The notes beneath the pieces are model-generated. The model had not been told where the DNA came from, did not search any database, and saw only the letters and a list, made by a program, of their open reading frames with translations. Below are positions 7,511-13,692 of a stretch of DNA of 22,079 nucleotides, in pieces; position 1 is the stretch's first letter, and each line of letters opens with the position of its first letter. Made by a program: the position numbers and the translations under genes. The DNA comes from a virus: IMG/VR virus record IMGVR_UViG_3300025896_000207, positions 1 through 22,079 of that record; one strand, 5' to 3'.

Positions 7511-7699
7511 TCAGAGGGAGCGTTTCTTCCGCTGCTGCGCACGCTCGCGCTGCTGATTAATGCGGATTCCTTCACCTTGAGGACGGAACGCCTCCTTCGT
7601 ACTTTCCCAGAAGGTCGGCTCAAGTGGTGCCTCACGCGTCCTACCTTCATTATCCTCATACGTAACGGTTGGTCGTTTCTTAGGTTTCGGTTCTGCCAT
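7511..7699 (-). CDS. Small hydrophilic protein encoded against the surrounding genes
   Basis: A 62-residue protein, MAEPKPKKRPTVTYEDNEG and onwards, strongly charged with many Lys, Arg, Glu and Gln and no hydrophobic core. It is probably disordered, with a basic C-terminus (QQRERAQQRKKRSL). Its ATG at 7699 has GAGGT 6 bases upstream. The plus strand here has an open frame (7490-7747), but its product is an unnatural mix of Leu, Arg and Phe with no good ribosome site, so the minus-strand reading is preferred. The gene is convergent with the lipoprotein gene, which ends at 7488. Confidence 0.5.
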   Translation of the reverse strand: MAEPKPKKRPTVTYEDNEGRTREAPLEPTFWESTKEAFRPQGEGIRINQQRERAQQRKKRSL

Positions 7700-7725
7700 G
7701 CGTACCTCACACAGAAAGGAATGTT

Positions 7726-7980
7726 ATGGATCTCTCCTCAATACTAAACCTCCCGACAGCCTCTGAGCTAGCTGTAATGCTGGCTCTCGGCTTACGCCTC
7801 GTCGCATATGTGTTACTGTTCGCACTTCCTGTAGGCCTCGTACTCGGACGTAAGCGCCTGCAGTCCGCAGTACCCTATGTGCTGTTCGCAGCGTTAGCGT
7901 GGCACTATGTGTTACACCATGCGCAGTCTGTCGTCGCAGTACGCACAGAGTTCTCACGTGTGGAGGTGCACAGTGAGTAA
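7726..7980 (+). CDS. Small membrane protein, two predicted segments
   Basis: An 84-residue protein with AAAGGA shortly before the ATG. Hydrophobic segments are about residues 14-40 (VMLALGLRLVAYVLLFALPV) and 48-67 (AVPYVLFAALAWHYVLHHAQ), joined by a short basic loop GRKRL. A soluble acidic tail follows (RTEFSRVEVHSE). It overlaps the next gene by 8 bases. It could be a holin-like or host-membrane-targeting protein, but it is far from the lysis cassette, so no function is assigned. Confidence 0.65.
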   Translation: MDLSSILNLPTASELAVMLALGLRLVAYVLLFALPVGLVLGRKRLQSAVPYVLFAALAWHYVLHHAQSVVAVRTEFSRVEVHSE

Positions 7981-8335
7981 GCATACGGCACTCGCAGCAT
8001 ACGTGCGGGTTATGGAGATCCTCGCGAAACTTGAGGAGACAAAACCTCTGTATGCAGAACTCGACAAGCTTCTCCTCATTCTCGCGCAGTCAGAATTTAA
8101 TCACATGCAGCACGGCGACGGCTTCATGATCCTCGTCGATAACTTCAGCGAGAAGAATACGGCATTCCGTGCCGCAGGTGTTCGGCGCTTCGAGCTTAAG
8201 TACGTGCGTGAACTTCCCCGCGTAGCGGGAGCTGAGGCTCCAACACGAGCGGGAACTGCAGATTCTGCAGAGCACCTCAAACCTCTAACGCAGCATCTCG
8301 ACAGTTTCCTGCGGAAGCCCCCTGTAGGTAAATAA
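7973..8335 (+). CDS. Unrecognised helical protein
   Basis: A 120-residue protein from a GTG at 7973 with GGAGGT 6 bases upstream inside the previous gene. An upstream ATG in the same frame (7907) would overlap the membrane-protein gene by 74 bases and lacks a ribosome site. Residues 1-40 are helical (AYVRVMEILAKLEETKPLYAE), followed by LLLILAQSEFNHMQHGDGF and FRAAGVRRFELKYV. The C-terminal 45 residues are rich in Ala, Pro and Thr and probably flexible. No motif is recognised. Confidence 0.6.
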   Translation: MSKHTALAAYVRVMEILAKLEETKPLYAELDKLLLILAQSEFNHMQHGDGFMILVDNFSEKNTAFRAAGVRRFELKYVRELPRVAGAEAPTRAGTADSAEHLKPLTQHLDSFLRKPPVGK

Positions 8336-8341
8336 CTTCAC

Positions 8342-8381
8342 GCGGAGCCGAAAGTGTTACATTTTGCTTGCTCGGCTCCGC
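8342..8381 (+). promoter_or_regulatory. Perfect 10-bp inverted repeat upstream of a gene
   Basis: GCGGAGCCGA (8342-8351) and TCGGCTCCGC (8372-8381) are exact inverted repeats with a 20-base AT-rich loop, in the 68-base gap before the ATG at 8404. There is no T-run after it, so it is not a standard terminator. It could be an operator or an RNA hairpin controlling the next gene, whose ribosome site is poor. Confidence 0.6.
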
Positions 8382-8403
8382 AGCCTCGGGCAATGCTTGA
8401 GGC

Positions 8404-8742
8404 ATGGAAGATCACAAGAAACAGTTACTAGAGACAGAATTCGGGCAACGCGCCACGGTCACACGTGAGGAACTTAGCTCAGAACTAAACACTCGCGCCA
8501 ATCAGACAATCCGCAGCGTCGGCGAAGCCCTTAACCCGTCACCGAACGGACTGCAGTACCTCGGCTCCGCAGCAGTTCACGTCTATCAGTCACCCGTTCT
8601 CGGACAGGTGATGTTCGTCTCGCAGACAGGCTGCATCGGGCACACACCTGAAGCACTTGCCAGTAAAGCAGTGCATGACCTCAAAGGTTCACTCATGGAA
8701 CAGTACGGAAAGAAACGTCGGGTGCTGCGTAGTGGATTTTAA
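8404..8742 (+). CDS. Unrecognised small protein
   Basis: A 112-residue protein. The only G-rich stretch before the ATG is GAGG one base away, too close to be a normal ribosome site, so translation may depend on the hairpin just upstream. The N-terminal half is charged and helical (HKKQLLETEFGQRATVTREE). The second half (VHVYQSPVLGQVMFVSQTGC) is beta-like, followed by a helix and a basic tail KKRRVLRSGF. No family is recognised. It overlaps the following gene by 11 bases. Confidence 0.55.
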   Translation: MEDHKKQLLETEFGQRATVTREELSSELNTRANQTIRSVGEALNPSPNGLQYLGSAAVHVYQSPVLGQVMFVSQTGCIGHTPEALASKAVHDLKGSLMEQYGKKRRVLRSGF

Positions 8743-9019
8743 GAAATTCCTCTTCCGCATTTCAGACGTTATCGAAGACTTCTGCTGGAACCTTAAGCTT
8801 AAGCGTCGCACGTACTACGTTTACAGGAGCGACAAAACCGGCTTCGATTGGAAAGCCCGGCACCGTCTCACAGACGAACCGCAGCCAGGAATCCTCATGC
8901 ACCGCTATGAAGCAGATCCGCGCACCGGCATAACTTACCGTCTCGACGAGACTACGAGCAGAAATCCAACCTACTACACGACTAAACAGTTTAAATTTAT
9001 AGGTGTTGATCATGAATAA
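8732..9019 (+). CDS. Unrecognised small basic protein
   Basis: A 95-residue protein from a GTG at 8732, overlapping the previous gene by 11 bases. No strong ribosome site is seen, which suggests re-initiation after the upstream stop. The sequence is rich in Arg, Lys and aromatic residues (FKKFLFRISDVIEDFCWNLK, RRTYYVYRSDKTGFDWK). A repeat-like C-terminal half (MHRYEADPRTGITYRLDETT) looks like a small beta-hairpin. No motif is recognised. The stop overlaps the next start region by 8 bases. Confidence 0.5.
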   Translation: MDFKKFLFRISDVIEDFCWNLKLKRRTYYVYRSDKTGFDWKARHRLTDEPQPGILMHRYEADPRTGITYRLDETTSRNPTYYTTKQFKFIGVDHE

Positions 9020-9308
9020 GGAACCGAAGAAACAAAAAGGTAAAGTCATCCGCGTAAGTGAACTCACTTACGGACTCCTCGCCAAGAAACGTCAGAGCAA
9101 GATGAGCTGGGATGCACTCCTCCGCAGACAGTTCGGCCTTCCCGATAAACGCGGAAATCCGCAGCCCCTTGGTGAATGGTACGTTCTCCCCGAAGCAATG
9201 CAGGTCTTCGACAGTCTGCCTAAGGCGAAAGGTGCTGCAGTCCTCAACGCAGTGAAGTCCAAGTCAGGTCGCGCCGAGCGACCACTAAAGGTGCGCGAAT
9301 GCGTTTAA
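9012..9308 (+). CDS. Ribbon-helix-helix-like DNA-binding protein
   Basis: A 98-residue protein from the ATG at 9012 with AGGTG about 7 bases upstream. After a basic tail (MNKEPKKQKGK) comes a short strand VIRVSELTY and helices LLAKKRQ and SWDALLRRQFGLP. This is the strand-helix-helix layout of ribbon-helix-helix repressors (SeqA- and MetJ-like), which dimerise through the strand and insert it in the major groove. The C-terminal half includes LPEAMQVFDSLPKAKGAAVLNAV. It may be a phage transcription regulator. Confidence in the fold is moderate and no operator can be assigned. Confidence 0.55.
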   Translation: MNKEPKKQKGKVIRVSELTYGLLAKKRQSKMSWDALLRRQFGLPDKRGNPQPLGEWYVLPEAMQVFDSLPKAKGAAVLNAVKSKSGRAERPLKVRECV

Positions 9309-9559
9309 CACCTGAGAGCGTCGACGCTGGAATCTTCCGCATCATTGAGAAAGAGCTTAAGGGAATTCCGTGCCTTAAGTGCGGAGCCACAGTCACCGAA
9401 ATGCTGAGCTTCGCAATTAACTGCCGAGGCCCCGAAGAGCACTACTGCGACGTCCGCTTCTTCAGCCTCTGCGCACCGTGCTTTGAACATGTCTCACGCA
9501 CAGAGGACTTAAGTTTCATTGATCCGAAGAACCCTAAAGCTGCAGGAGACCTGCAGTGA
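9299..9559 (+). CDS. Small zinc-knuckle protein
   Basis: An 86-residue protein whose ATG lies inside the previous gene (AAAGGTG upstream). Cysteines occur as GIPCLKCGATVTE and, after about 45 residues, SLCAPCFEHV, two CxxC pairs able to bind one zinc. Extra cysteines (INCRG, HYCDV) lie between. The arrangement fits a treble-clef or zinc-ribbon fold. Function is unknown. Its stop overlaps the GTG of the next gene. Confidence 0.55.
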   Translation: MRLTPESVDAGIFRIIEKELKGIPCLKCGATVTEMLSFAINCRGPEEHYCDVRFFSLCAPCFEHVSRTEDLSFIDPKNPKAAGDLQ

Positions 9560-9960
9560 GCAGACGTGATGAGATCCTCCGCGAACTCGACGAAGCAATC
9601 CGGCTCAGACAGGAGGCCGACCGTGCACATCAAGAATCAGACACTACTTGGAACACTGCCACCGCTTCTCGCGAAGAAGCCCTTATGCGCCTGGACTCCC
9701 GAGGAGTACGTTACGTACGTTCGCTCACTCTACAAGGAGCCGAAGAAGAAACCGGGAAAGAGTACTGGAATAAGCTTCAGACTCAGCTCAAAAGGAAACC
9801 CGATCATCACCTGCACACGGAAGGTGAAGTACCTCACACGAGCAGAAGTGAAACAGATCGCCGACGCACTGAAGTTCACACAAGCACAGATCTGGAACTA
9901 TGCGAAGGCGAAGAACTTCACAATCACAAACACTGCCGAGGAAGCAAAGACACTCACTGA
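9556..9960 (+). CDS. Helical protein overlapping the next gene in another frame
   Basis: The GTG at 9556 overlaps the previous stop (GTGA) and has AGGAG 7 bases upstream, a good start. The N-terminal 25-30 residues (MSRRDEILRELDEAIRLRQE) are a natural amphipathic helix. From about residue 23 the frame runs through the gene starting at 9623 and becomes rich in His, Thr and Arg, as expected of a passive shadow. The real start signals suggest that translation begins here. Whether the whole 134-residue product is functional, or a short helical protein acquired a long readthrough tail, cannot be told by eye. Confidence 0.4.
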   Translation: MSRRDEILRELDEAIRLRQEADRAHQESDTTWNTATASREEALMRLDSRGVRYVRSLTLQGAEEETGKEYWNKLQTQLKRKPDHHLHTEGEVPHTSRSETDRRRTEVHTSTDLELCEGEELHNHKHCRGSKDTH

Positions 9961-9985
9961 GAACTTAGAGGAGATCCCATGGTAA
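9623..9985 (+). CDS. Unrecognised protein with possible DNA-binding helix
   Basis: A 120-residue protein from a GTG at 9623 with AGGAGG 6 bases upstream. An in-frame ATG at 9566 has no site and lies inside the previous frame. A basic strand-rich part (LAKKPLCAWTPEEYVTYVR, KKKPGKSTGISFRLSSKGN) is followed by YLTRAEVKQIADALKFTQAQ, a helix-turn-helix-like stretch, and a helical C-terminus. No specific family is recognised. It overlaps the next gene by 7 bases. Confidence 0.6.
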   Translation: MHIKNQTLLGTLPPLLAKKPLCAWTPEEYVTYVRSLYKEPKKKPGKSTGISFRLSSKGNPIITCTRKVKYLTRAEVKQIADALKFTQAQIWNYAKAKNFTITNTAEEAKTLTENLEEIPW

Positions 9986-10194
9986 ACCACATGCCGCCAA
10001 CTGCCGTAGAGTTTAAGACGAAGAGTACTTCAGAACTCGCGCAGCTCGCACAAGCAAACCTCCTCAACTTCATGCGATCGGAACTCACCGAGAATGATGT
10101 CGTAAGCAGCATGGGAAACGCACTCTTCATCCTACAGGAAATCGAACTCCGCGCACTCCGCGCTGAAGGACTTCACGCAGACACAGAGGGGTAA
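9979..10194 (+). CDS. Small helical protein
   Basis: A 71-residue protein with GAGGAGAT shortly before the ATG, inside the previous gene. It is almost wholly predicted alpha-helical (TSELAQLAQANLLNFMRSEL and MGNALFILQEIELRALRAEG). It has no cysteines or catalytic motif. It may be a small oligomerising or adaptor protein. Function unknown. Confidence 0.55.
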   Translation: MVNHMPPTAVEFKTKSTSELAQLAQANLLNFMRSELTENDVVSSMGNALFILQEIELRALRAEGLHADTEG

Positions 10195-10198
10195 CTAC

Positions 10199-10702
10199 AT
10201 GAGGGGGAAACACATGCTCACAGAAACCGGCGCTGCAGGCGTCTCAATTGCCGTAATTATATTTGGAGTCTTCTGCTTTCTGATGCTCGTAGCGTCAGTC
10301 TTCCTATATATCACGCAGGAAACTAACGACTACAGAACGTTACTTCGCGCAGTGCACGAACGTCCTACAGTAGATGCAGTTAAGAAATTAACTAAGTCCA
10401 GCATTGAAGCGGAAACGGAAGCGTTCAGAACACTTCTCGAAGAACGTATTGACGCGAAACTTAAACCGCTCACAGACCGCGTTGAAGTACTCGAGAAGGC
10501 GCCACTTCCAGCGCCCGCTGAGTCCGTTAAGCACGTTCCGCCACCAATCATCCTTAAGCCTGTCATCGGCATGCCTAAAGGCTACGTCGTTGATGTGAAT
10601 ATTGTGAGCATGCCGGAGCGCGCTAAAAAAGTTACTAAATTTCCACACCCCCAAAAAATTCCCTCGACAGGAGTTCGGCAGAAAGTTACACCCACTAAAT
10701 AA
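10199..10702 (+). CDS. Single-pass membrane protein with coiled coil
   Basis: A 167-residue protein. A hydrophobic segment at about residues 15-37 (VSIAVIIFGVFCFLMLVASV) is followed by a charged helix with heptad character (about 40-100). A Pro/Lys/Val-rich C-terminus ends in a basic tail (RQKVTPTK). Two starts are possible: ATG 10199 (AGGGG upstream) and ATG 10214 (GAGGGGGAA upstream), differing by 5 residues. The layout resembles inner-membrane anchored phage proteins such as i-spanins or Rz-like coils, but its distance from the lysis genes argues against a spanin role. Function unknown. Confidence 0.6.
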   Translation: MRGKHMLTETGAAGVSIAVIIFGVFCFLMLVASVFLYITQETNDYRTLLRAVHERPTVDAVKKLTKSSIEAETEAFRTLLEERIDAKLKPLTDRVEVLEKAPLPAPAESVKHVPPPIILKPVIGMPKGYVVDVNIVSMPERAKKVTKFPHPQKIPSTGVRQKVTPTK

Positions 10703-10725
10703 GACAACTTACTTTAGGGGTAACA

Positions 10726-11019
10726 ATGAGAGCGGAAACTATTGAACGAGCTAAGCAGGCACAAGCACGCGTTGCAGGTGGTGAAGCACTTAAGGACGTC
10801 ATCGCAGACATGAAGATGGGAATCGCAACGTACTATAAAGGTGTGCGGGAAGCCCGTCGCATGGAACGTAGTATTGAAGCCACCACACAGCGCAGGTCAC
10901 GTAAGAAGCAACTCACATTCGTCGACATGCCACTCGCCACACCGGAGCAAGGTCGCATCGCTGTCGTCATCTGCACACCTGACACGCTCAAGTCCGTCCT
11001 CACCGGAGCGCACTTATGA
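10726..11019 (+). CDS. HTH protein, possible IS66 TnpA-like partner
   Basis: A 97-residue protein with AGGGG before the ATG. Residues 5-45 (ERAKQAQARVAGGEALKDV, ATYYKGVREARRME) read as a transposase-type helix-turn-helix. The C-terminal 40 residues (LTFVDMPLATPEQGRIAVVI and TLKSVLTGAHL) resemble the tail of IS66 OrfA/TnpA. It overlaps the next gene by ATGA, as TnpA and TnpB do in IS66 elements. No transposase gene (TnpC) or terminal repeats are seen, so if related it is domesticated. Confidence in the HTH is fair; the IS66 link depends mainly on its neighbour. Confidence 0.5.
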   Translation: MRAETIERAKQAQARVAGGEALKDVIADMKMGIATYYKGVREARRMERSIEATTQRRSRKKQLTFVDMPLATPEQGRIAVVICTPDTLKSVLTGAHL

Positions 11020-11336
11020 GAATCGCACGTGTCTTCTTCGACACACACATGGGAAAGAACTTCGCAGGACTTCGAAAGATTCTCCGTGAAGCGGGCATGA
11101 ATCCCGACACAGTCACATCACCTGTGGTCTTCATCAACACTCAGCACACAAAGTTTAAGCTCCTCTCACAGGGATACTTAGCTTACTACGATAACGGCAC
11201 ACGTAAGTTTCCGCTCACAGCACTGCAGTACCTTCCGCAGGCGTTCGGCGGAACGGATCTCGATCTCAAGCGTGCAATGTCCGTTGCAATGTATAAGGAT
11301 CTGACGAAGAAACTCAAACTAGCCGACACTAACTAA
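11016..11336 (+). CDS. IS66 TnpB-like protein
   Basis: A 106-residue protein coupled by ATGA to the gene before. Residues 4-24 (ARVFFDTHMGKNFAGLRKIL) align with the IS66 TnpB signature of the form VYLA-x-TDMRKGFDGLA-x-LV. Residues 38-67 (VFINTQHTKFKLLSQGYLAY and NGTRKFPL) align with the TnpB pattern of a VF-x-N strand, K-x-LLxW and F-x-WP. LPQAFGG ends the core. In IS66 this accessory protein is needed for transposition by an unknown mechanism. Here it stands without transposase, and homologous phage proteins may have another role such as nucleic-acid handling. Confidence 0.5.
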   Translation: MRIARVFFDTHMGKNFAGLRKILREAGMNPDTVTSPVVFINTQHTKFKLLSQGYLAYYDNGTRKFPLTALQYLPQAFGGTDLDLKRAMSVAMYKDLTKKLKLADTN

Positions 11337-11352
11337 ACCTCAAGGAGATAAC

Positions 11353-11889
11353 GTGGGAAGTAAGAAACGTGCCCGTAAGAAGCGGGACGCAGGAAGCACA
11401 TTCCGCAGCAAACTGATTGACCTATATGTAAGACGGGTGCGTGCTGCACAGGCAATACTCCGTTTCGCAGAGGACACGCCGAAGCGCACACGTAAACAAA
11501 CGAAGAAGGCTGTCGTACTCGCAGAACTCACGGCGAAATTCGGCTGTCATGCACAGAACGTCGCAGCTCTCGTGAATGAACTCACCGGTGAGAGCATCGT
11601 ACTGCCAAACGCAAATTCAACGAGTGCCTTAAGTGGCTTTGAACAGCGAGCACGTGCGCTTCCTCGCGGTACGCCAATCATTCCGATAGAGGACATCGAT
11701 GGGTTACTTGGAGGTGAGGTGTGCTTTAAGGGGAATGACTACGAAAACCTTTTCCTCGGACAGGATGAAGACGGGTACGTCCCACTCACGGACTACAGCT
11801 ACTTCCGCTGGCCTCGAAAAGAAGATTTCATGAGCATCAGTAACGCAGTACTTCTCCGATACCTCGGCGAAGACGCAGACAAACTTTAA
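11353..11889 (+). CDS. Unrecognised basic protein just upstream of the Ubl gene
   Basis: A 178-residue protein from a GTG at 11353 with AAGGAGAT 5 bases upstream. The first 15 residues are polybasic (GSKKRARKKRDAG). Residues 18-95 are helical with many Lys and Arg (YVRRVRAAQAILRFAEDTPK and ELTAKFGCHAQNVAALVNEL), HTH-like in places. The second half (RGTPIIPIEDIDGLLGGEVC, GYVPLTDYSYFRWPRKEDF) is beta-rich and acidic, ending in a helix. It ends 19 bases before the ubiquitin-like gene in the same operon, so it may be a substrate or adaptor of that system. No RING or other E3 cysteine pattern is present. Confidence 0.6.
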   Translation: MGSKKRARKKRDAGSTFRSKLIDLYVRRVRAAQAILRFAEDTPKRTRKQTKKAVVLAELTAKFGCHAQNVAALVNELTGESIVLPNANSTSALSGFEQRARALPRGTPIIPIEDIDGLLGGEVCFKGNDYENLFLGQDEDGYVPLTDYSYFRWPRKEDFMSISNAVLLRYLGEDADKL

Positions 11890-11908
11890 GGATAAGGAGA
11901 ATCACACA

Positions 11909-12115
11909 ATGGCAACTAAAGGTGCGAAGGTACAAGTAAAGGTCGCAGGCGGAAGCATTCAAACGAAAACCGCTAGCACAGTCGGAGAACTCGCAGTCAT
12001 GGTCGGCGCTGAAGGTTATCAGGCGACCGTTGACGGTGAGCCCGTCGAGTACGGACACAAACTTAAAGCACAAAACTTCGTAAGCTTTGCGAAGCCCGTT
12101 AAGGCGGGAGCTTAA
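11909..12115 (+). CDS. Ubiquitin-like (beta-grasp) modifier protein
   Basis: A 68-residue protein with AAGGAGAA about 8 bases before the ATG. The predicted order is strand 6-12 (AKVQVKV), hairpin to strand 16-21 (SIQTKT), helix 23-33 (STVGELAVMVG), strand 37-42 (YQATVD), a loop with GEPVEYGHKL, and a last strand 56-65 (NFVSFAKPVK). This is the ubiquitin/ThiS/MoaD fold order. The tail is KAGA, so a glycine is the penultimate residue and there is no GG. Trimming the last Ala would expose Gly67 for adenylation by the E1. The gene is 5 bases upstream of the E2-like gene. Family membership rests on fold pattern and on three unmistakable partner genes downstream. Confidence 0.75.
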   Translation: MATKGAKVQVKVAGGSIQTKTASTVGELAVMVGAEGYQATVDGEPVEYGHKLKAQNFVSFAKPVKAGA

Positions 12116-12120
12116 GGCTT

Positions 12121-13692
12121 ATGTCACGAGTGCCGCGCAGGGATGCGCAGCGCGAGTGGTTACGCTGGCAAGAGATGAGTGAGTCACGTGTTCCGAAGAG
12201 ACGTAACCGTCGGCGTAGAAGAGTGCGGCGTAGGCGGACTGCTGCGCCTACTAGCAGGTGGGATGTTACATACGTAGATGATATATCAGATGCAGTGAGG
12301 TATGTGATGAGTGCACATGATGCTAATAATAGTTCAACGGTCTCTGACTTGTTCAGCAGTACCAGCACAGTGAGCAGCACTGCAACGGTAACACTAACAT
12401 TAGAGGATCTCAGACAGGAATACTCAAACATGATGCACGGCTTCCCGTCGCTAACGAACTCCCCAGACTACTTCGGTACTGCACCCGCAGAAAGACTGCG
12501 CAGCGAGGAATCCGTACGAGAAGATCTCCTCCACGCGAGTCAACGAGTGCAAGAAGCTGCCGCAGCGTATGAGTACGCACAAAATACACTGCACATTCCC
12601 AACGAATTAAATACAGGAGAACTCCCAATGGCCACAGTTTCGGTTCAGCAGAACCGTAACGCAGAGTACGTTCCGTCACCGGAGCAGCAGTCTGCTGTCG
12701 CGGAGAAACGTAAGCGTCCGACGAAGCCTACACAAATCGACGCAGCAACGGCAGCGGAACTTCCAATGTGCGACATCCGTGCAAGAAATTACGTCGTGAA
12801 GTACGTAGGAGCCAGTGACAAAACAATAAATGAGAGTGCCACATGTCTCCGTTACCTCGATCACATCGCACATCTCGCGTCCATCAACATTGCGAACTGG
12901 AAACCGATTAAGCTCCTCCACAACACCAGAACCGGTAAGCTCGTCACCCGAAAGAGCATCATTAACAAGCGATTCTTCGACGAAGTTGAGCGGCTGCGAC
13001 CTGCGAAGGTTGAGGTGAAACTCTCACCCACAGACGTCAGACATCTTGAGAACTTCGCAGAAAACTATAACGGTGCAGAGCTTAACCGCTTACGTGGCGA
13101 TGTTGCACAGCGAGAGCAGGCAGTGATTATTAAATATAATGAGTACTTGCTAAACCTGAAGAATGCGGGAGACGCCGAGCAACGCCTTAAGGCCTACAAG
13201 CCCTTCACACCAGACGCGATCATCACACAGCTAAGTAACCTCATCTCTGACGGTTGGTACGCTCTGCACGAGATTACTGCGTCAGAGATCACACTCACTA
13301 CGGCTCCCGTCATGCTCTCACACAAAAATGCCTCGGCAAAAATAGACATGACTGTCCCGATGGGTGAGTACCGCGCAGTTTACCACTTAAACAACCGCAC
13401 AATTCGAGTCTTCGCGCACAGGGATAATGTCTTCGCGGCAGAAACGTATTGCCATCCGCATTTACGGCGCGACAGCGGTGAAGTTTGCTTCGGCGACATC
13501 AAGGACCGCGCGCACAAAGCCCTCACCACATGGGACATCGAAGGCGTCTTCACTATCATTCGACAAGTTCTCACAACTTACTGCGACGACAATCCATACA
13601 TCAGGCTGGAAGATTTCCATGCCGAGCACGCAGCTAAGGCAAGAACATTACTCAAAAATAAGGAGGTCCCAAGTGTGGAAACGTGGACGTAA
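12121..13692 (+). CDS. E2-like ubiquitin-conjugating protein with long N-terminal extension
   Basis: The 523-residue open frame has the E2 domain at its C-terminus. About residues 400-440 form the strand meander (GEYRAVYHLNNRTIRVFAH). Then come HPH at 445-447 and GEVCFG at 453-458, matching the HPN and GxxC signatures of E2s and making Cys456 the predicted thioester cysteine. A helical tail follows (DIEGVFTIIRQVL, DNPYIRLEDF). Residues 27-39 are almost all Arg, and 65-95 are Ser/Thr-rich. An in-frame ATG at 12628 (Met170) has an excellent AGGAGAA site, while the ATG at 12121 has a weak one. A 354-residue short form is therefore likely and may be the main product. The gene overlaps the JAB gene by 20 bases. 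Confidence 0.8.
   Translation: MSRVPRRDAQREWLRWQEMSESRVPKRRNRRRRRVRRRRTAAPTSRWDVTYVDDISDAVRYVMSAHDANNSSTVSDLFSSTSTVSSTATVTLTLEDLRQEYSNMMHGFPSLTNSPDYFGTAPAERLRSEESVREDLLHASQRVQEAAAAYEYAQNTLHIPNELNTGELPMATVSVQQNRNAEYVPSPEQQSAVAEKRKRPTKPTQIDAATAAELPMCDIRARNYVVKYVGASDKTINESATCLRYLDHIAHLASINIANWKPIKLLHNTRTGKLVTRKSIINKRFFDEVERLRPAKVEVKLSPTDVRHLENFAENYNGAELNRLRGDVAQREQAVIIKYNEYLLNLKNAGDAEQRLKAYKPFTPDAIITQLSNLISDGWYALHEITASEITLTTAPVMLSHKNASAKIDMTVPMGEYRAVYHLNNRTIRVFAHRDNVFAAETYCHPHLRRDSGEVCFGDIKDRAHKALTTWDIEGVFTIIRQVLTTYCDDNPYIRLEDFHAEHAAKARTLLKNKEVPSVETWT

Noticed and set aside
7490-7747. Plus-strand 85-codon frame opposite the small hydrophilic gene
   Set aside because: Poor start context and an unnatural Leu/Arg/Phe-rich product; it would also overlap the next gene's start.
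13427-13672. JAB gene starting at ATG 13427
   Set aside because: This would overlap the E2 catalytic region by 266 bases; the extra 82 residues look like a frame shadow and there is no ribosome site, unlike GTG 13673.
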